A stretch of DNA of 64,000 nucleotides from Planctomyces sp. SH-PL62 (GTDB lineage: Bacteria; Planctomycetota; Planctomycetia; Planctomycetales; Planctomycetaceae): the NCBI GenBank assembly GCA_945905295.1, contig CAMDPX010000002.1:46205-110204 (forward strand), written 5' to 3'. Within the stretch, counting starts at the first letter, position 1. Each line of letters starts with the position of its first letter. The notes under the pieces are model-generated. The model did not search any database. It was given only the letters and a program-made list of their open reading frames with translations, and was not told the DNA's origin. The position numbers and the translations under genes were made by a program. Positions 51,852-59,816 of this stretch are shown here, piece by piece.

Positions 51852-53615
51852 CTACCAACCGGCTGGCCGGCCGCCTTTGCGGGAATCGCTGGCGGCACGC
51901 AATCCATCGGGCATTCGTGACACTGCTTGAGTCACCGCGCTGGCGGAGAGTTGCTGCGTCTTGTGTCCAAAGGCCGTCAACGGATCGTGCAGTTCGCGGT
52001 ACAGACGCGGCTCCAGATCGAGCACATCGGGCAACCATTGATGATGCAATCGCGGAGCTTGCACGGCCGCGCTCGGTGACTGCTGGTGGTGGATCAAATT
52101 CAGCAGCACCTGCGTTGTGGCGGTAATGATGCGCGGACCGCCGGACGCTCCCAGTGCGAAGACCGCTTTGCCATCTTTCACCACGATCGTCGGTGTCATG
52201 CTGGAGAGCGGCTTCTTGCGCGGCGCAACGGCATTGGCAGCACTCTGAATCAAACCAAACGCATTCGGTTGGCCGGGGACGGCGGCGAAGTCGTCCATCT
52301 CGTTGTTGAGCAAGATGCCGAACTTCGGCTCGACGATCCAACTGCCGTACTCGGTGTTGATCGTCTCGGTGCAGGCGACCGCGCTGCCGTGGTGATCGAT
52401 GACCGAGAAGTGCGTCGTCCCGGAATCATTCACTGGGGCGAATCGCCCATAGGTGTTCGTCGGCCGCGTTTGCTTGAGGTCAATGCGCGACGCGAGTTCG
52501 CGAGCGTGCTCGCGGCTGAGCAGCCGCGCCACCGGGACATCGACGAAGTCTGTATCGCCGAGGAACTCCGCTCGATCGGCAAAGGAGTGCTTGAACGCTT
52601 CCGTCAGCCGATGCACGGCCTCCGGGCTGTCCGGCGCGAGTCGATGGAACGGTGTGACTTCCGCGCGGGTATCCAACTCTTCCAGGATTTGCAGCGTCGT
52701 GAGCATCGCGATCCCGCCGCTCGACACCGGCGGCATCGTCAGCACGTCGTAACCGTGATAGCTCAGCTTCAGCGGTTTGCGTTGCACGGGCTGCATGTCG
52801 CAAAAGTCCGAGGCAGAAAACAATCCTCCGGCCTGCCGGCTGACATCGACGAGCGCGGCGGCCACCGGACCGGCATAAAACCCAGACTCCCCGCAGGCCG
52901 CGATCTGTTCCAACGCGGGAAGCTGAGGCGATGTGACCTTGTCTCCGACTTTGATCTCCTGGCCTCCGTGCAAGTACGACTGATGAAACATCGCGAACTT
53001 CGCGCGGAACTCCGGCGGCCATTTCGACCAAGTCTTCACCGCCGACTGCAACGTCTTGACGTATTGAGCATCCGCCGGCACACCGTCGCGCGCCATTCGA
53101 ATCGCGGGGGCGATGACCTCGGCAATCGGCAGCCGACCGTATCGCTCGACCGCGTAACACAGCCCCGCGACGTGACCGGGGACCGCCGCCGCCAATGGAC
53201 CGCGCACGCTCGCGTGGGGCACGTTTCCAACGTGCCCGTCCTTTTCGGGCACGTTGGAAACGTGCCCCACGACGAACATCTCCGCCGTCGCGCGCAGCGG
53301 AGCACGTTCGCGATAGTCGAGCGTCACGCAGCATTGTTCCTGCGCATTCCAAATGACCATGAACCCACCGCCGCCAAGACCAGAACTCGCAGGTCGCAGA
53401 ACCGACAGCGCGAATCCGACGGCCGCACCGGCATCAACAACATTCCCTCCCTTTTTGAGAATCTCGACTCCGGCCTCACTGGCGAGTGGATGATCGGTTG
53501 CCACGGCCGCGTGTTGATAGACCACGTCCTCTGCGCGAGCCTCGTTCGCAAGATCGACCAGCACGAGCGTGAAAACCATTAGAGCGACGATCGATCCCAA
53601 ACATCTCGTCAACAT
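51852..53615 (-). CDS. ggt: Gamma-glutamyltransferase
   Basis: 587 residues with a signal peptide (MLTRCLGSIVALMVFTLVLV...). It is a self-cleaving N-terminal-nucleophile hydrolase that transfers or hydrolyses gamma-glutamyl groups of glutathione and related compounds in the periplasm. The nucleophile is Thr400 in 'NDSGTTHFSVIDHHGSAVAC', where the chain is cut into two subunits. Other family markers are 'HPLASEAGVEILKKGGNVVDA', 'SSGLGGGGFMVIW', 'INTEYGSWIVEPKFGILLNN' and 'GASGGPRIIT'. Residues about 116-134 ('VGHVSNVPEKDGHVGNVPH') are an in-frame palindromic insertion in the large subunit. GAGGGAAT precedes the ATG. Confidence 0.95.
   Translation of the reverse strand: MLTRCLGSIVALMVFTLVLVDLANEARAEDVVYQHAAVATDHPLASEAGVEILKKGGNVVDAGAAVGFALSVLRPASSGLGGGGFMVIWNAQEQCCVTLDYRERAPLRATAEMFVVGHVSNVPEKDGHVGNVPHASVRGPLAAAVPGHVAGLCYAVERYGRLPIAEVIAPAIRMARDGVPADAQYVKTLQSAVKTWSKWPPEFRAKFAMFHQSYLHGGQEIKVGDKVTSPQLPALEQIAACGESGFYAGPVAAALVDVSRQAGGLFSASDFCDMQPVQRKPLKLSYHGYDVLTMPPVSSGGIAMLTTLQILEELDTRAEVTPFHRLAPDSPEAVHRLTEAFKHSFADRAEFLGDTDFVDVPVARLLSREHARELASRIDLKQTRPTNTYGRFAPVNDSGTTHFSVIDHHGSAVACTETINTEYGSWIVEPKFGILLNNEMDDFAAVPGQPNAFGLIQSAANAVAPRKKPLSSMTPTIVVKDGKAVFALGASGGPRIITATTQVLLNLIHHQQSPSAAVQAPRLHHQWLPDVLDLEPRLYRELHDPLTAFGHKTQQLSASAVTQAVSRMPDGLRAASDSRKGGRPAGW
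53214..53270. repeat. Family B palindrome inserted in-frame in ggt
   Basis: A 57-base (19-codon) near-perfect palindrome with arms GTGGGGCACGTTTCCAACGT and complement around a short loop. It encodes the mirror-like peptide 'GHVSNVPEKDGHVGNVP'. A solo half-copy is at 2626-2649. Confidence 0.92.
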
Positions 53616-53730
53616 GATTCCCTCGCCTTGTTCATTTCGCCTTCAGTCTTCCGCTCCGCTGTACGCCGACAACGCTCACTCTCATAATCCGCCCGGCCCG
53701 TGCGTGGCCAGTCTCAAGGAGGATGAAACG

Positions 53731-54441
53731 ATGGCTCAGGGTGCGGACGAGGCGACGGAATTGGCGGCGTCATTCGATGCGGTGACGCGCTGGTGTGAGT
53801 CCTATTTCGTGTCAGCCAGCGGCAGCGGCACGCCGCTGGGACCGCAGTTCGTGCGAGTCCTCCGCGCCTTTGGCGAGATGGCCATCGCTTCCGCCAACAC
53901 CGATGCGGCGAATCGAGCGTTGCGACTGAGCATGCTCCGCGAAAAAACCGAGGCTTACCTGCAAGGCTTCATGCGCGGCGACCTCGCGGGGTTGTCCTCG
54001 GCCGCGCTGCCGGAGCCGAACAAACTCGTCCAAGCCGAAGCGATGGCTCATGTGCAAGAGCGAGGGGACACACCCTGGCGTCCGCAGTTGTCTGAATGCG
54101 GCGCGGCCGGCACCGGCCGACGCATCGAGGGCTTTGCCGTGCGGCTCAATCCTCCGGTCGAGGGGGTGTCGTTGAGTTACAAAGCTCACGTCGCCGTGAA
54201 GGGGGACACGCGCTGGGTTCAGCAAGGGGAGTACTGCGGCACTCGCGGAGAGAACCGCCGCATCGAAGCGATCTGGATCGAACTGGCCGAGGGAGCCGAT
54301 CGCTTCGACGTCTATTATTCCGCGCATCTGTGCCGCTTCGGTTGGACCGGCTGGTTCAAGAACGGCCAAATGTGCGGCACTCGCGGCGAGTACCGCCAGG
54401 TCGAAGCGATCAAAGTATTCTTGGCCGAGAAGTCCAAGTAG
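53731..54441 (+). CDS. ChW-repeat protein
   Basis: 236 residues from the ATG at 53731, which has AAGGAGG upstream. An upstream in-frame ATG at 53569 lies within the preceding divergent gene. The N-terminal half is helical ('ELAASFDAVTRWCESYFVSA'). The C-terminal half has three ChW-like repeats of about 40 residues, each with an early Trp/Gly, then 'GEYCGTRGENRRIEAIWIEL' or 'GQMCGTRGEYRQVEAIKVFL'; the first is more divergent. ChW repeats are known mainly from clostridia and actinobacteria, where they occur on secreted surface proteins. No signal peptide is visible here, so the protein may be cytoplasmic. The function is unknown. Confidence 0.75.
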   Translation: MAQGADEATELAASFDAVTRWCESYFVSASGSGTPLGPQFVRVLRAFGEMAIASANTDAANRALRLSMLREKTEAYLQGFMRGDLAGLSSAALPEPNKLVQAEAMAHVQERGDTPWRPQLSECGAAGTGRRIEGFAVRLNPPVEGVSLSYKAHVAVKGDTRWVQQGEYCGTRGENRRIEAIWIELAEGADRFDVYYSAHLCRFGWTGWFKNGQMCGTRGEYRQVEAIKVFLAEKSK

Positions 54442-54446
54442 CATGA

Positions 54447-54533
54447 GCGCTCGTAGTGACCCCATTCATGGGGTCGAACCCGACGCCAGGAGTGGGGCAA
54501 TCCAGACCCCATGAATGGGGTCACTACGAGCGC
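54447..54533. repeat. Intergenic palindrome with GACCCCATTCATGGGGTC arms
   Basis: GCGCTCGTAGTGACCCCATT at 54447 pairs with the arm ending at 54533. Each arm itself contains the smaller palindrome CCCCATTCATGGGG, making a nested structure. It lies between co-directional genes. Confidence 0.85.
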
Positions 54534-54573
54534 GGGTGCGTCGTCGAATTAGGCTCCGGTTGAGAAACGCTCC

Positions 54574-55020
54574 ATGAATCTCGATCCCATCACGGCAATC
54601 TTTGGCGGCTGCGTAACGTTGCTGGGGTTGCTGCTGCAACTCCCACATCGCACCGCGTGGTTGCTCCAGCAAACCGAGTTCGCCAGTGATCCGCGCGAGC
54701 TGAAGTTCTACGCCGCTCGTTATCGCCGCCGCCGACAAACCTCCGGCCTGATTACGTTGGTCGGTCTCCTGATTGCTTTGACCGACTTGCCCATTGTCTG
54801 GATGCAAGCGGGCCCGCTCATCGCCGCGATTCTTTGGATGGCGATCTGCTGCCTCTGCTTGTGGATCGCGTTGCTCGCGATCGGCGATCTGATGACCACT
54901 CGCGCTCACGTGCGAGCGACGATCGCTCGGCTGGCAGCTCACAAGGACCAACTCATGAACCAACTCGAACGCCTGCGGCCCGACGCCAAGGCGGATGAGA
55001 AGTCACTGAAAGGAAACTGA
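54574..55020 (+). CDS. Small membrane protein of unknown function
   Basis: 148 residues. There are two or three membrane helices ('ITAIFGGCVTLLGLLLQL', 'GLITLVGLLIALTDLPIVWM', 'LIAAILWMAICCLCLWIALLAI') followed by a charged helical tail ('ATIARLAAHKDQLMNQLERL'). No family was recognised. It ends three bases before the cyanophycinase-like gene, so the two are almost certainly co-translated; a role in handling that enzyme's substrate is possible but unsupported. Confidence 0.65.
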   Translation: MNLDPITAIFGGCVTLLGLLLQLPHRTAWLLQQTEFASDPRELKFYAARYRRRRQTSGLITLVGLLIALTDLPIVWMQAGPLIAAILWMAICCLCLWIALLAIGDLMTTRAHVRATIARLAAHKDQLMNQLERLRPDAKADEKSLKGN

Positions 55021-55023
55021 CTC

Positions 55024-55812
55024 ATGGGAATCTGGCTCATCGCCGCCGTGTTGCTGGCGGACCCTCAAGCTGAACTTCCGAAAGGCCGACTAGTCGTGAT
55101 CGGCGGCGGTGAAACTCCCTCCTCGGTCGTGAATCGCACATTCGAATTGTCTGGCGGCAAGTCGGCCAAGATTGCAGTGCTGCCGGCCGCCAACCCTGAG
55201 TACGGAGCCAGTTCGGTGGCTTTGTGGAAACGAAACGGCGCGAACAACGTCGTCCTCGTCAATCCGCAGCAACCAACCGCCGCCGTGAAGACCATTCGTG
55301 AAGCCGACTTGATCTGGCTCCCCGGCGGCCTGCAAGGAGTCTTCATGAACAACATCCGCGGCAGCGACATCGCCGAAACGATTCGGACACGCTATCGCGA
55401 CGGAGCCATCGTCGGCGGCACCAGCGCCGGAGCGGCCGTCATGGGCAAGACCATGATCGGCGGAAAATCGGACCTCGATAGCTTGCGAGTTGGCGACGCT
55501 CCGTACCTGCAAAACGGTCTCGGCCTCTGGCCCGAAGCGATCGTCGATCAACACTTCTTGCAGAAGGGCCGCTTCAACCGGCTGGCGTTGGCAGTCATCG
55601 ACTATCCCGATCTGCTGGGCGTCGGCATCGACGAAGAGACCGCCGTTGTCGTGAGGGGCCGCCAGTTCGATGTCATCGGCAACAGCAACGTCACCATCAT
55701 CGACGGCCGCAAAGCCAGCCGCGAAAAGCTCAACAAAGGCGAACCCGCCGCAGCCCGTAACCTCAAGATCCATGTCCTGCGAGGTGGAATGACGTTTCAA
55801 TTCGATGAGTAA
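55024..55812 (+). CDS. Cyanophycinase-like S51-family hydrolase
   Basis: 262 residues. The S51/cyanophycinase pattern is clear: 'LVVIGGGETPSSVVNRTFEL', 'ADLIWLPGGLQGVFMNNI', nucleophile Ser134 in 'GGTSAGAAVMG', 'IVDQHFLQKGRFNRLA' and 'GVGIDEETAVVV'. Family members cut cyanophycin (multi-L-arginyl-poly-aspartate) to beta-Asp-Arg dipeptides or process other Asp-containing peptides. The N-terminus has a weak signal-like stretch (MGIWLIAAVLLAD), so export is possible. No cyanophycin synthetase lies in the window. It directly follows a membrane-protein gene. Confidence 0.85.
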   Translation: MGIWLIAAVLLADPQAELPKGRLVVIGGGETPSSVVNRTFELSGGKSAKIAVLPAANPEYGASSVALWKRNGANNVVLVNPQQPTAAVKTIREADLIWLPGGLQGVFMNNIRGSDIAETIRTRYRDGAIVGGTSAGAAVMGKTMIGGKSDLDSLRVGDAPYLQNGLGLWPEAIVDQHFLQKGRFNRLALAVIDYPDLLGVGIDEETAVVVRGRQFDVIGNSNVTIIDGRKASREKLNKGEPAAARNLKIHVLRGGMTFQFDE

Positions 55813-55823
55813 GATACCGCTGA

Positions 55824-55921
55824 GGGGTCGGGTGTACGATTTTTCGGAATTGGCCGACAACACACAGCGAAGTGGCTAAAACTTTCGTCGGCCAATTTCG
55901 AAAAATCGTACACCCGACCCC
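55824..55921. repeat. Palindromic element, family F-like, before thrC
   Basis: GGGGTCGGGTGTACGATTTT at 55824 is mirrored by the arm ending CACCCGACCCC at 55921, with a further inner pair (TTGGCCGAC / GTCGGCCAA). The outermost bases match family F but the body differs. It separates two co-directional genes. Confidence 0.85.
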
Positions 55922-55986
55922 GCGTTTGTTCGCGTCCGCTTCTAAGGAATTACATCATCGCTTCCGACATCGCCCATCAAGTCTGC

Positions 55987-57396
55987 ATGAATCAAGCCTG
56001 CCGAGCGACGTACTCGATCAGCCAGACGCTCGTCGATTGTTCCAAGTGTGGGCATCTGCTCGACATCGCTTACGACTGGAGCCGAATCCCCGTGCCTGGC
56101 TCGATGAGGCAGTTTGAATCGCGATGGTCGAGCCGTCGGAATCCGCTCGACTTCAGCGGCGTGTGGCGGTTTCGCGAACTGCTGCCGTTCGCGAAGGACG
56201 AGCAGATCGTGACGATCGGCGAAGGGCAGACCATTCTGCAATCGTCCGCCGGCGTTGGGAAATACGCCGGCTTTCAATCTGGCAAACTGCTGTTGCAGTA
56301 CGAGGGACTGAACCCGTCGGGCAGCTTCAAAGACAACGGCATGACGGCCGCCTCCACGCACGCGCACATGGTCGGAGCGAAGGTCGCGGCCTGTGCTTCG
56401 ACGGGGAACACGTCTGCGTCATTGGCGATTTACTCCAGCACCACGCGGCTATTCGAGACCATCGTCTTCATCGGCAGCGGCAAGATTTCGTTCGGAAAGC
56501 TGTCGCAGGCGCTCGACTACGGAGCCAAGACGTTGCAGATTCAAGGCGACTTCGACGACGCGCTGCGGCAAGTCCGCGACGTCTGTGCGGCGCGCGGGAT
56601 TTACCTGTGCAACAGCGTGAACCCGTTCCGGCTGGAAGGCCAGAAGTCGATCATGTTCCGAGTGCTCGAAGGTCTGAACTGGGAAGTCCCCGACTGGATC
56701 GTGGTGCCGGGCGGGAACCTCGGCAACTCGAGCGCGTTCGGGAAGGCGTTCACCGAACTGAAAGAGTTGGGACTCATCAATCGCATCCCGCGCTTGGCGG
56801 TGATCAACGCGAGCGGCTCGAACACGCTTTATCAACTCTTCGAGCAACACAAGCTGCGTTGGAACGGCGGCCGGCTCGACGAAGCGAAAATCATCACCGA
56901 CAAATTCTTCACGCAGATGGACGCCGACAACCGCCGAGCCTCAACGCTCGCGACCGCCATCGAAATCAACCGCCCGGTCAACCTGCTGAAGTGCCTGCGA
57001 GCACTCGAAGTCTGCGACGGCGTCGTGCGTGAGGTCTCGGACGAACTGATCCTGGAAGCCAAAGCCCAAATCGGAGCCGGCGGCTTCGGCTGCGAACCCG
57101 CCAGCGCCGCCAGCGTCGCCGGAGCCAAACTGCTCCGCGAGCAAGGGGTGATCTCCCCTAGCGACCGAGTCGTCTGCATCCTCACCGGCCACCAACTCAA
57201 AGACCCGACCGCCACCGTCGCGTACCACTCCGTCGATCCCGCGCGTCTCTCCGCCGCCGCAGCCACCGAGGACGACGCCTACGCCACCATGCTCCGCAAA
57301 GCCGGAGTCACCCAAACCCCCGCCGCCAACCGCCCCATCGTCGTCGAAAACAAATTCGAGTCGATCATGGCGCTGCTGGATCGGATTGGGTGCTGA
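55987..57396 (+). CDS. thrC: Threonine synthase
   Basis: 469 residues from the ATG at 55987. It converts O-phosphohomoserine to threonine using pyridoxal phosphate. The PLP-binding Lys115 is in '[14 protein letters not shown]', with '[17 protein letters not shown]' and '[17 protein letters not shown]' as further signatures. The N-terminal zinc-ribbon-like part has Cys in 'NQACRATYS' and 'DCSKCG'. Its expected first Cys is encoded just before this ATG (TGC at 55984), in a reading frame that stays open upstream with AAGGA at 55944 but no ATG, GTG or TTG. The true start may therefore be a rare ATC near 55957, adding about ten residues. Confidence 0.92.
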   Translation: MNQACRATYSISQTLVDCSKCGHLLDIAYDWSRIPVPGSMRQFESRWSSRRNPLDFSGVWRFRELLPFAKDEQIVTIGEGQTILQSSAGVGKYAGFQSGKLLLQYEGLNPSGSFKDNGMTAASTHAHMVGAKVAACASTGNTSASLAIYSSTTRLFETIVFIGSGKISFGKLSQALDYGAKTLQIQGDFDDALRQVRDVCAARGIYLCNSVNPFRLEGQKSIMFRVLEGLNWEVPDWIVVPGGNLGNSSAFGKAFTELKELGLINRIPRLAVINASGSNTLYQLFEQHKLRWNGGRLDEAKIITDKFFTQMDADNRRASTLATAIEINRPVNLLKCLRALEVCDGVVREVSDELILEAKAQIGAGGFGCEPASAASVAGAKLLREQGVISPSDRVVCILTGHQLKDPTATVAYHSVDPARLSAAAATEDDAYATMLRKAGVTQTPAANRPIVVENKFESIMALLDRIGC

Positions 57397-57461
57397 TCTG
57401 AGTCAGTCGGCAGGTTTCGAGGGTCTGTCTGTTACCCCGCAGGAATCTTGCAGCCATAAAC

Positions 57462-58430
57462 GTGTTCATAGACACAAACATCTTGCTGGATTTTTTCCGG
57501 ATGTCTCACGGAGACCTGGAGGAACTTAGGAAGATCGCGCGTCTCGCATCCAATCAGAGACTGACGCTCCACATTTCGAGCCAAGTGAAGGATGAGTTTG
57601 AGCGGAATCGTGAAGGTGTAATCAAGCAATCGCTGACTCAATTTGAGAAAAGTGCATTCGAATTACACCGCCCCAACATCGTGCGCGCCCATGCCGAATC
57701 AACAGAACTGGAACAACTTCAAGCTAGATTTCGAGAGCTTGTGAAGGCGCTTTCAGCCCGGGTCGTCCAAGAAAGTCGTCAGCGCGAAACGACCGCTGAT
57801 CGAGTGATTTCAGAACTATTTGCGTCCACCCAAATAGGCACCGTCACTGACGAAATAATTACGCGTGGTCTCCGGCGCGTCGAATTGGGAAGACCTCCCG
57901 GAAAGAAGGACTCTTGCGGAGACGCCATTCACTGGGAGTGGCTGCTCTCAACTGTGCCAGATTTTGAAGACCTGCACATCATCTGCCGCGACGGAGACTT
58001 TGAGTCGAGTATGGAGGAAGGTACGTTGTCGCGCTACTTGGCGGACGAATGGACTCGTACGAAACACTCGAATTGCATTCTCCACCGATCCCTCGCGGGA
58101 TTCCTTCGAGCACACTTCCCCGATGTGAGGCTGGCAGACGAGGTTGACAAGTTGGCGGCAATTGAAAAATTGGAAACTTCGCCCAATTTTGCGACGACCC
58201 ATAATGCGATTGAACGCCTCATGCGATTGGACGATTACTCACGCGAAGAAGTGCTACGCTTAATCAATGCGTATCAGACGAACAACCAAATCAATTGGAT
58301 TCTTGGCGACGATGACGTCAAGCAGTTCGCGCATAAAATCGTAATGCTCGCGTTTGCCTGCAACTTGGACGACAAGGCATTTCCAATCGAAGAGATGCTG
58401 AATGATCTTGAACTTAATGCTTCAAGCTAA
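57462..58430 (+). CDS. PIN-domain protein of the DUF4935 type
   Basis: 322 residues with a GTG start. The N-terminal half is a PIN-like nuclease domain: 'VFIDTNILLDFF' (first Asp), 'LHISSQVKDEFERNREGV' (Glu), 'GKKDSCGDAIHWEWLL' and 'HIICRDGDFESS'. This spacing is that of the DUF4935 family, found in defence and toxin loci. The C-terminal half is an uncharacterised helical domain. It lacks an adjacent antitoxin, and its third codon positions look less GC-rich than those of the metabolic genes, consistent with recent acquisition. It opens the degraded defence region at the right end of the window. Confidence 0.8.
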   Translation: MFIDTNILLDFFRMSHGDLEELRKIARLASNQRLTLHISSQVKDEFERNREGVIKQSLTQFEKSAFELHRPNIVRAHAESTELEQLQARFRELVKALSARVVQESRQRETTADRVISELFASTQIGTVTDEIITRGLRRVELGRPPGKKDSCGDAIHWEWLLSTVPDFEDLHIICRDGDFESSMEEGTLSRYLADEWTRTKHSNCILHRSLAGFLRAHFPDVRLADEVDKLAAIEKLETSPNFATTHNAIERLMRLDDYSREEVLRLINAYQTNNQINWILGDDDVKQFAHKIVMLAFACNLDDKAFPIEEMLNDLELNASS

Positions 58431-58480
58431 CGCAGTGTCGCGCTCCAGCGTTCAGGAATCACTCCCAGCCTCGACGTCAC

Positions 58481-58678
58481 CGCATTGAGATTCCGGGAGG
58501 CGTCGATCACGTCCTGAATCGCGGAGTCGATCGCGCGGACATCGTTCGCGACGACGAAGACCGGCACGAATGGTTTCGGCTCTTCAACCGCGTCGCCACT
58601 CGCGGTGGGCAACGAATTCGTCTTGAACTGCTCGGTCGGTTTCCGCGATCCTCTGGAAAGTTACGTCACCGCAAGTGA
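58481..58678 (+). pseudogene. RAYT transposase fragment, copy 1
   Basis: The first 116 bases encode 'IPGGVDHVLNRGVDRADIVR' continuing 'DDEDRHEWFRLFNRV'. This is the N-terminal part of a REP-associated tyrosine transposase (Y1 family), where the usual 'YHVxxRG' reads 'DHVLNRG'. No catalytic Tyr region follows; after residue 38 the frame runs into unrelated sequence and stops at 58676. The same 116 bases recur at 59421-59536 with one difference. Confidence 0.8.
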
Positions 58679-58690
58679 GGAGTTTCGATT

Positions 58691-58921
58691 ATGAAATCTG
58701 TCAGCATCGACGAATTGCGACAGTCCACGGAGTCGATTGTGCGCGAGGCTTCTCACGATCCGACCTTGGTGACCGATCAAGGGCAAGTGGTGGCGGTGAT
58801 TGAACCGGCGAAGGAGATTCCGTTTGGACGTCGATTTCCGCCGGGACATTGGGACTCCGTGCCTCGACCAAAATTGCAGGGTGACTCGACCGATGCGGTC
58901 TCGGCGGATCGCGACCGATGA
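58691..58921 (+). CDS. Phd/YefM-type antitoxin
   Basis: 76 residues. The Phd/YefM pattern is present: 'KSVSIDELRQSTESIVREA' followed by 'LVTDQGQVVAVIEPAKE'. The C-terminal tail is short and disordered, suited to wrapping a PIN toxin. It overlaps the toxin start by four bases. GTGAGGAG lies upstream of the ATG. It is bounded on both sides by RAYT fragments. Confidence 0.88.
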   Translation: MKSVSIDELRQSTESIVREASHDPTLVTDQGQVVAVIEPAKEIPFGRRFPPGHWDSVPRPKLQGDSTDAVSADRDR

Positions 58922-59385
58922 TCTATCTCGATACCTGCTACATCCTGAAGTGCTATCTGACGGAACATGGCTCGCCCGAAGTCCGCGAACTCGTTTCCGA
59001 AGCCGATGGAGTGACCTCAGCGGCGCACGCACGAGTCGAATTCGTCGCCGCCGTTCATCGCCATTTGCGAGAAGGCCGGATCACGCAGAACGAAATGGAC
59101 GGCGTGTTGCAGGTCTTCGACAAGGATTGCGACGAAGGCTATTGGCAATGGCTCCCGATGACGGATGCTGTCATGAGTCTGGCACGGACAACCTTCCGAA
59201 CCCTGCCGAGCGGCGTTTTCCTTCGCACGGGAGATGCTCTGCATCTGGCTTGTGCTCAGCACTACGGGTTCACCGAAGTCTTCAGCAGCGACAGGCATTT
59301 GCTTCGCGCTGCGGTCGCGTTCAGCATCACCGCCAAGAACGTGATCCCCGAAGCTCAAGCACAGTCTTCACTGAAAACACCTTGA
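58918..59385 (+). CDS. vapC: VapC-type PIN-domain toxin
   Basis: 155 residues. The PIN residues are Asp in 'MIYLDTCYILKCYL', Glu in 'AHARVEFVAAVHR', Asp in 'RTGDALHLACAQ' and Asp in 'VFSSDRHLLRAA'. It should be an RNase held in check by the Phd-like product. It appears intact. Confidence 0.92.
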   Translation: MIYLDTCYILKCYLTEHGSPEVRELVSEADGVTSAAHARVEFVAAVHRHLREGRITQNEMDGVLQVFDKDCDEGYWQWLPMTDAVMSLARTTFRTLPSGVFLRTGDALHLACAQHYGFTEVFSSDRHLLRAAVAFSITAKNVIPEAQAQSSLKTP

Positions 59386-59420
59386 ACCCTCAAGATGTTT
59401 TGACAAATCCACGCGGTCTC

Positions 59421-59547
59421 CGCATTGGGATTCCGGGAGGCGTCGATCACGTCCTGAATCGCGGAGTCGATCGCGCGGACATCGTTCGCGACGACGAAGA
59501 CCGGCACGAATGGTTTCGGCTCTTCAACCGCGTCGCTCACTCGTTTT
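59421..59547 (+). pseudogene. RAYT transposase fragment, copy 2
   Basis: Bases 59421-59536 repeat 58481-58596 with a single mismatch. The fragment then runs straight into the family A palindrome at 59548. This adjacency of transposase remnant and palindrome is what a RAYT/REP pair would leave. Confidence 0.82.
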
Positions 59548-59622
59548 GGCGAACCGGGTGGCGTTAGCTCCCGGACATTTCGATTGGTTTCTCGTCCGGG
59601 GGCTAACGCCGCCCGGCTCGCC
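59548..59622. repeat. Family A palindrome next to the RAYT fragment
   Basis: A 75-base element with arms GGCGAACCGGGTGGCGTTAG and GGGGGCTAACGCCGCCCGGC. The left arm has decayed by several bases relative to the copy in murG. Confidence 0.9.
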
Positions 59623-59645
59623 AATTTGGTTGGGGCTTCGCCACG

Positions 59646-59816
59646 TCAGGCTTGAGGCGGCAAAGAATCCAGGCTCGCCAGGAACGGCTCCAGGACTGCG
59701 ATCAGTTGCGGAGCATGGATTGTGGCCACATCCCAAATGACGGTGACATCCACGTTCGCATAGTCGTTGGCCACGATGTTTCTCATGCCACGCATCTTCC
59801 GGAAGGGAAGTGTTGG
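59646..59816 (-). pseudogene. HepT-like (DUF86) toxin remnant
   Basis: Only the C-terminal ~57 residues of a HepT/DUF86 HEPN toxin remain, reading 'LPFRKMRGMRNIVANDYANV' then 'DVTVIWDVATIHAPQLI'. The family's catalytic RNxxxH reads RNIVAN, with Asn in place of His. No N-terminal half exists; the frame is closed by the stop of the neighbouring nucleotidyltransferase remnant. Confidence 0.75.

Noticed and set aside
52086..53582. 498-residue plus-strand frame opposite gamma-glutamyltransferase
   Set aside because: Antisense shadow; the minus-strand protein has all catalytic signatures.
10979..59622. The intergenic palindromes as parts of a CRISPR array or as tRNA genes
   Set aside because: Each stands alone, is fully self-complementary and has no spacer series; none folds as a cloverleaf.
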